Origin: Tipula vernalis
Lineage: Eukaryota; Arthropoda; Insecta; Diptera; Tipulidae
Direction: 5' to 3'
Length of the DNA: 64,000 nucleotides
Assembly (NCBI GenBank): GCA_958295665.1
Contig: OY282558.1
Location: forward strand, 185,172,015-185,236,014
Shown here: piece after piece, positions 1 to 12,000 of the stretch
How the letters are laid out: each line of letters opens with the position of its first letter
How positions within the stretch are numbered: position 1 is the stretch's first letter
Notes under the pieces: generated by a model
Databases searched by the model: none
Seen by the model: only the letters and a program-made list of their open reading frames with translations
Told to the model about the DNA's origin: nothing
Position numbers and translations under genes: made by a program

Positions 1-1460
1 AAGAGTCTTTCGGAATCACAGAAACTTGAAGGGGCTGAATTTATGTTTAACGTCGCAGAACTTCACACAAAATATAAAAACAAAAAATCGAAGGGCAACA
101 AAATATATGAATCTTTGGCGCATTACAATGTTCGAAGTGAACTTTTTTCACGACCGTTTGTGGTTGCAAGTGAGCAGCTCTCTCATGAAATTTGGTCGGC
201 GGTGAAATTTTGAGTATGCCTGCATCGAGAGATGCAATGGAAAGCACAGTCAGTACCTATGGTTTTATACACATAGCTCAACACGTGATCCATTGACATT
301 GACTTTTGATCGTGCAGGAAAACTAGCGTACATTTTCGTACGTCTGACAATGCCTTGGTTGTACGTCACTATTTGGCCAAAAATTTGACCCATATTGGTA
401 TTACTGAAACTCAAGAAACCGCTCCGGCAACATCGTTTTGACACTTTAACGTACAATAGACTTTAACAACTGTTTCGAACACTGGAAAAAACGTTGGCAT
501 AAGTATATTATATACGAAGGATATTACCTTGAAGAGGATGAAATATATTTGAAAGAAAATAAGCCGTTTGTGTTTTATTTAAAATCTTACTACTTTTGTC
601 CAGACGTCAACATTTTACTAGTGTTCTTTGGTACAAATTGGAATTAAAATATTGAATAAAAAGTATGTTACCTATTTTACCCGTATTACCGGTAATATTA
701 CCAGTAACATTACCAAATTGAAAAATATCGCAAATTTTACAACACTACATACGTACTTCAGAGCGTCGGATGGGCGAACACCAGGATACCCTTCAACTTC
801 AGCATCTTGTTTTCTTCTGTGAAAAGATTGAGTCGATTTATTTCAGGTAAAATAGGTCGGAACTTTTGATTACAACAATGTTCTTACAAATAAAATTCTG
901 TCACAACTAGAAAAATGCTGGAAAGAATCAATTATTCTCCATTTTTTAAGTGAATACTAAGTTGGATGATGGTTTAATGTGGCTCATGGATTTGAGAACT
1001 CAGAAATCGGTTACTTCGTCATTCGAGTTTCGGATTCTACACTCCGCAAATCGCTCCCCGATTTTACAGAATTGCAAATTTATGGGCTTATATACATAGT
1101 AAAAATGATTGATATTGTAATCCTTCTACTTCGGGTTTAGCAGCCAATAAAACTAATTTTTAATATTTAAGCACAATGAAAAATGACTTTTTGTGGACAA
1201 AAATCTTCCTCTACTTCAATTTTTAAGGGCCCAGAATAATTTTTTTTTAAAATCACTTTGGAAAGGGTACGCTACAACAAGTCACTGCTACTTTTCTGTT
1301 GTTCTGTTTTTTTTGTGGGTAGATATGTATATTATGAATAATTGGCCTCTTGATTTTGTTTCTGATAAACCAATCGAAAATCTTGTGAATGCCATTTTCA
1401 CTAATACATTTGTGTCTATAAAAAGCCGAAAAAAATCATTTGATAAACAGACATACTTCT
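1..1460. other. Unassigned AT-rich flank
   Basis: I see no convincing gene here. The short open frames have no recognisable motif or splice structure. The last part (about 1369-1456) is a copy of a dispersed sequence that returns at 12361-12457. The final five bases, CTTCT, are the target duplication of the BEL element that follows. Confidence 0.5.
1369..1456 (+). repeat. Dispersed repeat, copy 1
   Basis: About 90 bases match 12361-12452 with only a few substitutions and a small length difference (block beginning ACCAAYCGAAAATCTTGTG and ending near AGACATACTT). The flanks differ, so this is a shared repeat and not one large duplication. The BEL element inserted at its right edge. Family unknown. 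Confidence 0.7.
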
Positions 1461-2382
1461 TGTCTGCACATCAATAGCAACAGCCTAAAAGAAATTGTTT
1501 TTGTAATATTAATTAAGTTTATAACTTTATTGATGTCATCTAAATCCCATATTATTGATAAAATATTTACTCACATTAATTTCATTCGAATACAGTTGAC
1601 CATGTCGAGCAGCTGATCGGGTCATTGACATCAGTAAAGTTGTTTTACATGTAATCTCTTTTGTAACGTTTCTCAAATGAAATCAAATTAGAATACTATA
1701 AACGATCCTTAGATAGTAATTTTAATCTACTTATCGGATAGGTTCTCTAAATCTATTTTCTGTAGTTTATTTGTACTGACATTTTCGTTGAACATCTCGT
1801 TTAACCTATGATTTACCTAAAATGAATACAAATAAATTAAATATTCAAGATACAGAATTTATATTTGGAACACTTATCTGTTCACTTGTTATTCATATTA
1901 ATCATTTGTCTAAATCACTTTAAATTATTCACTTTACAATTAAATTTAAATTTATATTCAGATTGCCAAAAAACAAAACATAAATGTCAAAACAAATGCA
2001 ACAGCCAACATGTATTGAATATTTTATTTGCATACCTTCCGGCGAATATACATGTCTATCATTGCATTTGTTTCATTAAAATAATATTCGTCTCTTACTA
2101 TTTATTATGATGAGACGGAAATATGTAAATTATATATTCTTCCCTTATGTACTACCAATTCACTTGACATAATAATTTTTGGAATTATGGATAGTACAAA
2201 ATACAGTTTGCGATTGAGAAGTCACGGGAAAAAATATAAGTGTTCATAAATAAATTTATAAAATAAAAAATTATACAAAACCATTTTTCCGATTGAGTTT
2301 GTGATTGAGAATTGGAAGTGAGGAACCCATCGAACCAGCAATTTTCCATCTCGGAAATCTTTTACCGTACCATCAGCGTACA
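1461..2382 (+). repeat. BEL 5' LTR
   Basis: This is a 922-bp direct repeat starting TGTCTGCACA and ending CAGCGTACA. It should hold the promoter for the element's genomic RNA; I could not fix a TATA box or start site by eye. The short open frame at 1865-2110 recurs unchanged in the 3' LTR and is not a gene. Confidence 0.95.
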
Positions 2383-2387
2383 TTTAT

Positions 2388-2405
2388 TGGTCCTTCGAGC
2401 CGGAT
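2388..2405 (+). promoter_or_regulatory. Primer-binding site (tRNA-Tyr type)
   Basis: TGGTCCTTCGAGCCGGAT begins 5 nt after the 5' LTR. It is the complement of the 3' end of insect tRNA-Tyr including CCA (acceptor strand UCGAAGGA-CCA). Reverse transcription of the BEL RNA would start here. The tRNA assignment is from memory of the fly tRNA-Tyr acceptor sequence. Confidence 0.8.
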
Positions 2406-2649
2406 AGGAACATTGTTCAACATTAAGCGTGGGTTCGCCATTTTGTAAAGGAAAAAACCTTAAGTATAATTTTTGTTTCATATATTTAATTTTGATAAAG
2501 TAAATTTTATTTTTTTGTTATAATACTAAAATTTTGATTGATGGTGTGTATGATTTCCTAATTAAATACCGGTTTCTTTTTGCATTCATTTTTGTTTGGT
2601 TTCTGTATTTTCTTGAACACGTTATCAATTTTACCGGTTTATTTGTGCA

Positions 2650-5600
2650 ATGAATTCGCTTAAAAAACGACGATCAGTAATTAAAGGTCAAATGACAAAA
2701 ATGGTAACCTTTGCCGAATCTATTGATTCATCTTCAAACATGGAAGATATAAAGGTGAGGCTAGACAATGCCACTAGATTGTGGTCCGAATTCATAAGTG
2801 TTGAAGACAAAATATTTGAAATTGGGCCTGAAGAAGAGTCACAGTCGGAAGAGTTCGATGAGACGTATTACCACGCGGCAGCTTTATTAACTGCGGCGCT
2901 ACGACATTACCATTCAGCGTCACAAGCAAATACCTCTACGGGCGCACGTGGTGAAAGCACATGCCAATTTAATTCTAGTTCAAGTGAAACAAAGTTACCT
3001 CGTGTGATTATTCCAATATTCCAAGGCGATTTTAAAGAGTGGCAAAGTTTTTTCGATCTGTTCAATAGTGCAATTCATGAAAAACCATCATTGTCGGCGG
3101 CTCAAAAACTACAGTACTTAAAGGGTGTACTAAAGGGAGAGCCACTGAGTCTTATCAGGCATTTGAACATTACTGATTCGAATTATATAGAGGCATATCA
3201 AATTCTGATCAGAAGATATGATAAAAAGAAATTTACCATCACCAGTTATATCGATTCGTTTGTTAAGCAACCTGCTATTATGCGTGTTAATGCTTCGAAC
3301 GTTAGGAAATTAGCCGATACCACTGAAGAAATTATCCGGGGTCTTAAAGCGATTGGAACATCAGGTGATTCGCGAGATCCTTGGTTAATTTATATTATTG
3401 TTAACAAGTTGGACGACGAAACTAGGCAATTCTGGCAACTTGAATCTTCCAAAATAGATTACCCAACTCTACAAAATTTAATTGACTGTCTCCATACTAG
3501 AGCGGACACGCTCGAAGGAATTCGTGAAACCATTACCAAACCGACACTGCGAATAACGACAAGTGTACATACCACTTCCGCCATTAATTTAAATTGTCCT
3601 TTATGTAACATCGAGCACATGTTATACCAATGTCCAAAATTTAGAGACATGAACGTCGACGAAAGAAGATTATTTATAAATCAAAAGTTAAGATGTTACA
3701 ATTGTTTAAGTGAATCTCATACAGTAAAATTTTGTAAATCTAAACGTTCGTGCCAGATTTGCCGAAAACGGCATAATAGTCTATTACATAATTCAAATGC
3801 GTCAACTTCAGTAAATATAGTACAACCATCAACACTACCAACCGCGAATACTTTGCATTCTCAACCCAACATATCATCTAGTATATCATCCTCAACATCT
3901 TCTCCAATCAACATACCAGCACCGACTCCACAATTAACTTCTCAATCAACATCCATTTGTACAACGAGCGTACCTATAACCAACTTACATCAATCAGAGA
4001 CGCAACCGCAACCCATTGCCATTACCCATAAGGCAACATTAACACCGAAGGAAGATGTAAAACACAATAACCATACCGTACATGCTCTTCTACCTACGGC
4101 CATCGTTCACGTTAAAGATATTCGAGGAAATACACAACCATGTCGCGTGCTTCTGGATTCCGGTTCACAAGCATCATTTGTGACCGAAGATTGTGTAAAA
4201 CGATTGGCTTTACATAAACAAAAGGCGAATATAACAATTAAGGGAGTTGGTTCATCTACGGCAGGAGTTACGACAGGAGCAACGATCCTTGAGATATCAC
4301 CAAGGCTGCAGTCCAGACCAAAACTATTTGTGAACGCTCTTATCCTACCAAAGGTTACTGCACAAATGCCATCAACAAATATCAACGTCGAGTGTTGGAA
4401 CCACCTTAAGGGCTTGGAATTAGCAGATCCCACATTCCACGAAACTAATACCATTGATATTTTAATCGGGGCTGATTATTTTTTTGATATTTTGACTGAA
4501 GGTAAAGTTTCCTGCGGTCAAGGTAGACCAATTGCCCAAAACACCATATTCGGATGGATTGTAGCTGGAAATTCCACCAAAACCAATAGTTCGGGCTGTT
4601 CAGTTCAATTAAACTTCTGCACAGAACTAGATATAGATCAAACTCTTAGAAATTTTTGGGAGATCGAAGAGTTACCACCATCTAAACATCTAACCGAAGA
4701 AGAAAGGCTATGTGAAAATCATTTTGCCGAAACCTACCGGTGTACTGAAGAAGGCAGATTTATAGTACATTTACCGTTCAAGCAACCCGTGCAACAATTA
4801 GGAAACACCAGAGACCAGGCTATCAGACGTTTATTTGCCATGGAAACCAAGTTCAGGAAAGATCCGAATCTAAAAACGGAATACACAGCATTCATGACCG
4901 AATATATTAAGTTGGGGCATATGGAACGCATACATCCAATCATACCAATCGTCGAACCAAGGACATCGTTTTATATGCCACACCACGCGGTATTTAAAAG
5001 ATCAAGCACCACTACAAAACTTAGAGTGGTGTTTGATGCTTCCGCTAAATCATCAACTAAAATATCACTAAACGACAACCTAATGTTAGGCCCAACAGTT
5101 CAAGATAGTCTTGTCGCCATCCTAGTTCGGTTTCGAAAGCATGCAGTTGTGTTCACTAGTGACATCGAAAAAATGTACCGCCAGATCCGAATGGCACCAG
5201 AGGATGCGAACTTCCAAAGAATTGTATGGCGCGAATCACCAGAAGTACCAGTCGAAGATTATCAATTGTTAACTGTCACCTACGGAACAGCCTCCGCACC
5301 TTATTTGGCGACAAAAACCTTAGCCACAATTGCCGACAACAACATGATCAAATTTCCTCGAGCTGCGAAAATCATTAAGCAGGATTTCTACATTGACGAC
5401 TTGATGTCCGGAGCCGATAATAAACAAGATGCGAGTTTACTACAAAGCCAAATCATTAATATTCTAGGATCAGCTGGGTTTCGTTTACGCAAGTGGACAT
5501 CGAATTGTGCATCATTGTTAGCAGAAATACCCATGGACAGCCAAGAAATTTCACCAATCGAGATTTCTGAGGGATCCCGCTCAGTTAAGCTGCTGGGTTT

Positions 5601-7968
5601 GGAATGGTGTCCAAAGAACGATGTGTTTCAATTCAAGGTAGAAATCAATCCTGGAACCAACAACACCAAGCGCACACTGTTATCAGACGCATCAAAAATC
5701 TTCGATCCGCTCGGTTGGCTGTCACCATCCATTATTATGGTAAAGCTCCTGTTTCAATCACTTTGGCTTCTCAATTTAAGCTGGGACGATCCATTACCCA
5801 CCAACATTTCAAAAAGATGGCAGGAACTTAGACAAGAATTGTGTCATATCAACAAAACTTCCATTCCTCGATGGTTGTTCACCGAAAGCAAGAATGACGA
5901 AAAATGGCAATTACACGGATTTTCCGACGCATCCGAATTCGCTTATTCGGCGGTAATTTACTGCAGAACCAATAAAGAAGGCACTATTAAAACCACTATC
6001 GTCTGCGCGAAAACTAGAGTAGCCCCCATCAAACACGTTTCTATTCCACGCTTAGAATTGTGTGGAGCACTTTTGCTCACCAGATTAATGAAAGCAGTCA
6101 TCGAAGCATTACATGTCGAAAATATAGAAGTATACAATTGGACCGATTCGACCGATGTATTATGGTGGTTATCATCTCATCCGAGATGTTGGAAAAGCTA
6201 TGTCGCCAATCGAACGGCTGAAATTTTAGAGTCGACCTTACGAAATAATTGGCGATACGTACCAACAAAGGAGAACCCCGCTGATTGCGCTTCGCGTGGG
6301 ATTTTGCCTTCAAAATTGTGTGATCTAAACCAATGGTGGAAGGGCCCAACATGGCTGCATCAAGATCCTGAGTATTGGCCCAGTCAGCAGAAACTAGTTC
6401 GAGTCAACCCGCACACCAACGAAGAAAAACCTAAACCCATACATAAGCTGAATGTCGCAATATCTAATAATTTTCTAGAAAATTTATCAAATAAATATTC
6501 GAAATTTTCTAAATTGGTCAGAATTATTGCACTATTGCTCCACTTTCGAAACAATATCAAACGGTCGATTAGTAATGAATCAAAATCGAAGCTATTATCA
6601 CCTCAAGACTACAACCATGCTACGAATGTCATTTTTAAATGGGTCCAGACTGACGGCTTTCACACAGAAATCTCTTGTATAATGAACAAAAAACCACTTC
6701 CGAAGAACAGTAAAGTAGTAGCATTAAATCCATTCCTAGATGATCAGGGAGTTTTACGAGTTGGAAGTAGAATCCGACACGCTAACATCGAATATAATAA
6801 AAGGTTTCCAATAATATTACCAGCAAACCATATCATCACGCAGTTGATAATTGACGAAACCCATGTAAAAAACCTCCACGCAGCACAATCTTTAATGGTA
6901 TCCACATTAAGACAAAGATATTGGATAATCAATTGCAAAAATCTTGTAAGACAAAATATTCATCGTTGTGTCCCATGTACCAGATACAAACCTCAAAGAA
7001 TTAATCAATTAATGGGCGATTTACCACCCGCACGAACCAATTTTAAATATGTCTTCAACCAGGCGGGAATTGACTATGCAGGTCCTATTTGGCTTCGAGC
7101 TATGGTGGGAAGACGATCCAAGCCTCATAAAGGCTACATTGCGATTTTTGTTTGCATGAGCAGCAAGGCAGTTCACATAGAACTCGTCAGCGACCTATCG
7201 ACAAACGCATTTTTGGCCGCGCTAAAGCGATTTATGTCTAGAAGAGGAGTACCATCCGATATTTTTTCGGATAATGGCACAAATTTCGTTGGTGCAAGAA
7301 ACCAGCTCCAAGAATTATATAAATTAAACAAATCGATAAAACATAATAATTTAATTACGAATTTTTTATTAGATTATCAAACCAAATGGCATTTTTCACC
7401 ACCATCCGGGCCTAATTTTGGCGGGTTATACGAGTCAGCGGTCAAGTCAGCCAAGTTCCATTTAAGACGAGTTTTGGGAAACACAATTTTAAATTTTGAA
7501 GAGATGGCTACATTGCTCACACAAATAGAAGCTATATTGAATTCCCGACCGCTGTGTTCACTTTCACCAGATCCAGATGGTATTGATATGTTGACACCGG
7601 CGCATTTCATCATTGGGCATTCACTGACATTGCCACCTGATCCAAGTTTCACTGAAGTCAAATCAAATACACTGAAACGATGGAACCTAATACAACAAAT
7701 TATGCAACATTTTTGGAACCGATTTCATAAAGAATATCTTACCACACTTCACAATCGTTCAAAATGGCAACACAAAAATGTTAACATCAAAATTGATGAC
7801 ATCATAATAATTCGTGATGATAATACACCTCCAGCACAGTGGCCACTAGGCAAGATTATTCAAATTCACCCGGGCCTAGATGGACTGGTACGAGTGGTTT
7901 CAATCAAAACCAAAGCGGGAATTTTAAAGCGACCAATCACGAAGATAGTATTGTTACCAGTGTCTTGA
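2650..7968 (+). CDS. BEL/Pao Gag-Pol polyprotein (1772 aa)
   Basis: A single open frame encodes the whole replication polyprotein. In order: a Gag region with a DUF1759-type core (from about residue 117, FQGDFKEWQSFFDLF); two cysteine/histidine knuckles (about 316-380, CPLCNIEH and CYNCLSESHTVKFC); an aspartic protease with DSGS (about 503); reverse transcriptase with VVFDAS (about 793) and the catalytic YIDD (about 913); RNase H (GFSDASE, about 1090); integrase with an HHCC zinc region (about 1404-1450) and DDE residues in GIDYAGP, FSDNGTNF and YESAVK (about 1474, 1540, 1594). Length and order are typical of BEL/Pao. There is no stop or frameshift, so I read it as intact. The ATG lies 267 nt after the LTR and is the first in frame. 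Confidence 0.95.
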   Translation: MNSLKKRRSVIKGQMTKMVTFAESIDSSSNMEDIKVRLDNATRLWSEFISVEDKIFEIGPEEESQSEEFDETYYHAAALLTAALRHYHSASQANTSTGARGESTCQFNSSSSETKLPRVIIPIFQGDFKEWQSFFDLFNSAIHEKPSLSAAQKLQYLKGVLKGEPLSLIRHLNITDSNYIEAYQILIRRYDKKKFTITSYIDSFVKQPAIMRVNASNVRKLADTTEEIIRGLKAIGTSGDSRDPWLIYIIVNKLDDETRQFWQLESSKIDYPTLQNLIDCLHTRADTLEGIRETITKPTLRITTSVHTTSAINLNCPLCNIEHMLYQCPKFRDMNVDERRLFINQKLRCYNCLSESHTVKFCKSKRSCQICRKRHNSLLHNSNASTSVNIVQPSTLPTANTLHSQPNISSSISSSTSSPINIPAPTPQLTSQSTSICTTSVPITNLHQSETQPQPIAITHKATLTPKEDVKHNNHTVHALLPTAIVHVKDIRGNTQPCRVLLDSGSQASFVTEDCVKRLALHKQKANITIKGVGSSTAGVTTGATILEISPRLQSRPKLFVNALILPKVTAQMPSTNINVECWNHLKGLELADPTFHETNTIDILIGADYFFDILTEGKVSCGQGRPIAQNTIFGWIVAGNSTKTNSSGCSVQLNFCTELDIDQTLRNFWEIEELPPSKHLTEEERLCENHFAETYRCTEEGRFIVHLPFKQPVQQLGNTRDQAIRRLFAMETKFRKDPNLKTEYTAFMTEYIKLGHMERIHPIIPIVEPRTSFYMPHHAVFKRSSTTTKLRVVFDASAKSSTKISLNDNLMLGPTVQDSLVAILVRFRKHAVVFTSDIEKMYRQIRMAPEDANFQRIVWRESPEVPVEDYQLLTVTYGTASAPYLATKTLATIADNNMIKFPRAAKIIKQDFYIDDLMSGADNKQDASLLQSQIINILGSAGFRLRKWTSNCASLLAEIPMDSQEISPIEISEGSRSVKLLGLEWCPKNDVFQFKVEINPGTNNTKRTLLSDASKIFDPLGWLSPSIIMVKLLFQSLWLLNLSWDDPLPTNISKRWQELRQELCHINKTSIPRWLFTESKNDEKWQLHGFSDASEFAYSAVIYCRTNKEGTIKTTIVCAKTRVAPIKHVSIPRLELCGALLLTRLMKAVIEALHVENIEVYNWTDSTDVLWWLSSHPRCWKSYVANRTAEILESTLRNNWRYVPTKENPADCASRGILPSKLCDLNQWWKGPTWLHQDPEYWPSQQKLVRVNPHTNEEKPKPIHKLNVAISNNFLENLSNKYSKFSKLVRIIALLLHFRNNIKRSISNESKSKLLSPQDYNHATNVIFKWVQTDGFHTEISCIMNKKPLPKNSKVVALNPFLDDQGVLRVGSRIRHANIEYNKRFPIILPANHIITQLIIDETHVKNLHAAQSLMVSTLRQRYWIINCKNLVRQNIHRCVPCTRYKPQRINQLMGDLPPARTNFKYVFNQAGIDYAGPIWLRAMVGRRSKPHKGYIAIFVCMSSKAVHIELVSDLSTNAFLAALKRFMSRRGVPSDIFSDNGTNFVGARNQLQELYKLNKSIKHNNLITNFLLDYQTKWHFSPPSGPNFGGLYESAVKSAKFHLRRVLGNTILNFEEMATLLTQIEAILNSRPLCSLSPDPDGIDMLTPAHFIIGHSLTLPPDPSFTEVKSNTLKRWNLIQQIMQHFWNRFHKEYLTTLHNRSKWQHKNVNIKIDDIIIIRDDNTPPAQWPLGKIIQIHPGLDGLVRVVSIKTKAGILKRPITKIVLLPVS

Positions 7969-7993
7969 ACTTTTTGGTTCAACGTCGGCGGTA

Positions 7994-8915
7994 TGTCTGC
8001 ACATCAATAGCAACAGCCTAAAAGAAATTGTTTTTGTAATATTAATTAAGTTTATAACTTTATTGATGTCATCTAAATCCCATATTATTGATAAAATATT
8101 TACTCACATTAATTTCATTCGAATACAGTTGACCATGTCGAGCAGCTGATCGGGTCATTGACATCAGTAAAGTTGTTTTACATGTAATCTCTTTTGTAAC
8201 GTTTCTCAAATGAAATCAAATTAGAATACTATAAACGATCCTTAGATAGTAATTTTAATCTACTTATCGGATAGGTTCTCTAAATCTATTTTCTGTAGTT
8301 TATTTGTACTGACATTTTCGTTGAACATCTCGTTTAACCTATGATTTACCTAAAATGAATACAAATAAATTAAATATTCAAGATACAGAATTTATATTTG
8401 GAACACTTATCTGTTCACTTGTTATTCATATTAATCATTTGTCTAAATCACTTTAAATTATTCACTTTACAATTAAATTTAAATTTATATTCAGATTGCC
8501 AAAAAACAAAACATAAATGTCAAAACAAATGCAACAGCCAACATGTATTGAATATTTTATTTGCATACCTTCCGGCGAATATACATGTCTATCATTGCAT
8601 TTGTTTCATTAAAATAATATTCGTCTCTTACTATTTATTATGATGAGACGGAAATATGTAAATTATATATTCTTCCCTTATGTACTACCAATTCACTTGA
8701 CATAATAATTTTTGGAATTATGGATAGTACAAAATACAGTTTGCGATTGAGAAGTCACGGGAAAAAATATAAGTGTTCATAAATAAATTTATAAAATAAA
8801 AAATTATACAAAACCATTTTTCCGATTGAGTTTGTGATTGAGAATTGGAAGTGAGGAACCCATCGAACCAGCAATTTTCCATCTCGGAAATCTTTTACCG
8901 TACCATCAGCGTACA
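7994..8915 (+). repeat. BEL 3' LTR
   Basis: This copy of 1461-2382 shows no difference in any segment I compared. It lies 25 nt after the gag-pol stop, preceded by a short purine-containing stretch (GGCGGTA) that may act as the polypurine tract. The target duplication CTTCT follows at 8916-8920. Confidence 0.95.
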
Positions 8916-9034
8916 CTTCTCTTAATCTTCTTAATATTGTTTGGACCTTAAACGCACACAAATGAGGGTTTTGCTTGAGCTTTTTGTTTCAGTGAATATA
9001 ATTCGCTAAATCAGTACGTTCTTACTTGACACTA

Positions 9035-12000
9035 CGCCGTGCGAGTATTAAAGTGTCCTATAGACCACTTTTTCCGAAAATGCGTTATGAATGTATTCCT
9101 ACTAATTCGACTGCGCTCTTTCAGAATCTCTAATCAGAATTGTCCTATCTAGTATAGTTTTCAAAATAGATTTTTATTTGTTTGTCCTACTAGACCAAAA
9201 ATGCTTGTTTTTTTCATGATGTTTTGTATTTAATTGTTCTATAACACATTTTACTGTGAAATAGTACAAGTTTCCATAACACTTTCGTATGAATGTGCTT
9301 TTATTATTAAATGTCCCATATCCCAAATATATGGATATAGAACAAACACTTTTAAAAAACAATTTTTTCTAAAATGTACAATATCCATATAAAAATTGGA
9401 TATATGACTCAACATTTTTAATTCACTAAATTGTTGTTTTTTTGCTTTTGTCCCATATCCAATGCAAAAATACGTTATTTACCGAAACTATATAAGGACG
9501 TCGCTTTAGTCACAATTTTTAGTTTTCGTAAATCTCTCGGCGCTCGCACATGGATAAAAAAAAATTAATAATGAGTTTATTAAGGTAATTTTTAACTGTA
9601 ATTTATTTTAATATTACTAATAAATTAAATTAATAATATTTAGCGATGGATCATCGATCGATGCAACCGAGTGTTGAACGATAAATAAGTTAAAATATTT
9701 ATACATATTATATTAATACAAAGTTAAAACAAACAAATTTTTCTTTTACATTTCGTTGATTCGAATAATGTTTTCAGAATACTAGCTGACGTTCTGAACT
9801 CCAGCGATGATACTAATAAAACCTCCAGCTCTATTTTAACTATATTTGGAGACGACTCGTTAGATGATCCTAACTTCGAGCCGGGCAGTCGGAGCAAATA
9901 AACTCGTTGGCGACGTTGCCTCAAATCAAAAAACATTGCTTCAACACAGGAACGTAAAAGATACTGGAACTCCAACTCGTAAACGCAAAGTTAACAAAAT
10001 TAATAGGAAAAGTCAGATCTTATCAAGGAAACGACAGACAGGGTAAGAATATATAAATATGAAAGGGAAAACAGTTCCTGCAAAATGTGTGAAAACGCCG
10101 GTATGTGATAAAGCCTGTCCAAATAACTGTACAGCAACTTTACGGAATCATTCAGAAAACAAATCCACAGTGATTTCTGGGTATTGTCTGATGTGGAAAA
10201 AAAAAATATTTTATACAAAATATGTAACTGTGGTACCTATTAAATGAAAGAGAACGACTTCCGAAATATCGCGAAAAAAAAATTCGTTCAATTATTTTCT
10301 GCAACATGGCAAACAGCAGCTGAGAGTATGTCGATCATTTTTTCTAACCACATTGTCCATATCTCAGCGAAAAATCTATTATTTTTTTAAAAATAATTTT
10401 GATCCGGCCACTGGGGTACCAAAACCATCCATAAAAGGGAAGCATACGAAGAAAACTGTGAGTAATGAACTTATCAAAATAATTCGAGGTCATATTGAAT
10501 CATTTCCTTGCATCGATTCCCATTATTTGAGAGCTGATACACAGAGGCAATATCTCGAAGCTGGTCTTTCTATTAAAAAAATGTTTAAGTTGTTCAAATC
10601 GGAAAATGGATTAGATAATATTAAATATCATAACAATAGAAAAATCTTTAACACTGAGTACAACCTATCATTTTTCGTGTCCAAAAATGATATATGCGAC
10701 ACGTGCTGTAAGTTTCAAAGTGCATCAGATTTAAATGACAAACAAACCGTGGAATATTTAAAACACAAGGAACTTAATGAAAGTGCTAAAGAACGCAAAA
10801 AGGCAGATAAGGAGATAGCTCAACTCGATTTAACTGTGGCAATTATTTCTTACGATCTACAAAATGTTTTTAACCTGCCAAAGGGAAATGTATCCAATTT
10901 TTTTTATAAAAGAAAGCTGAATTTGTACAATTTAACTGGATATTGTCATTTAAACAACGTAACATACTGTTTCATTTGGTATGAGAGCCAAAGCGGACGT
11001 ACAGGAAATGACATCGCCAGCGCGTTAATAAAAATTTTGAATGCTGTTGTGAAAGATATTCCAACGACGAGAAAAATTATTCTGTCGTCTGATTCTTGTG
11101 TTCCGCAGAATCGGAATCGTATCACATCACTAGCGTTGTTGAAATTTTGTGAAAATAATCACGTTGCACACAATAATTCAACGTTTTTCTGTACCAGGTC
11201 ATTCCCGGATACAAGAAGTCGACGCAGTGCACAGTGTAATTGAAAGGCATCTGAAGCACATAGAATATCATAGTCCTGTCTCTCTTTTGCGGCATTTAAG
11301 GGCAATGAACTATGACAAAGTTCATTTAAGATTGATGCAGATGCACGCAAATGATTTTTATAATTACAACAAGGCCGGACTAGGACTTAATTTTAGTTCT
11401 GTAAGATTCACTGTGGCTACGGAATTATTATTTGAAAACCAGGATTTACTTTCAATTAAATTTAAAAAAAATTATCAGGACACCGAACAGTATGATACAA
11501 TACCATTGATGTTCGGAGGCAATCGAAGAAATTTCAAAAGAAAAAAGCAAGGACATCGAAACAATGCTATGCTTTATGCCAGCTATTGAAGATAGTTTTA
11601 CAGGGCTATATTAAAATTGCCGGACAGCCATCAATAGTAAGAGCATAATCTTACCTACTTATAAAAAAAATGAAGTACTGAAATCTATAGTCTGACTTGA
11701 CATTACCGTATTCGGGATATTCATTTTATATTTTTGAGATAGATCTTTATAAACGTTGAAATGTTTTTTAATATTTTATTTATATTTTGTTTGTTTAATA
11801 TTATTTGAAATAAAAAATTTTATGTTTTTGTGTAAAAAAAATGTGGTATTTAATTATTCGTGTCCTATATCCATAGAAATTTAGAATTAGCGAAAACGAA
11901 AAAAAAATTAGGTTTTACAAATATATGGGATGTGTCCTATATCCATTTTTGCCTCTCTTCTGTAAATATTTTTTCTTCTTCAAGGGATAACACTATATCT

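Larger units (their letters stand above)
1461..8915 (+). mobile_element. Complete BEL/Pao LTR retrotransposon
   Basis: The element has two 922-bp direct LTRs (1461-2382 and 7994-8915, constant offset 6533), beginning TG and ending CA. It is flanked by a perfect 5-bp target duplication, CTTCT (1456-1460 and 8916-8920), the length usual for BEL/Pao. Between the LTRs lie a primer-binding site and one uninterrupted gag-pol frame. The LTRs look identical by eye, which implies recent insertion, and nothing visible prevents activity. Total length is 7455 bp. Confidence 0.95.

Noticed and set aside
1865..2110. Identical open frames at 1865-2110 and 8398-8643
   Set aside because: They are the same stretch of the two BEL LTRs; no gene.
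4107..4454. 115-codon minus-strand open frame
   Set aside because: It is antisense to the BEL protease region.
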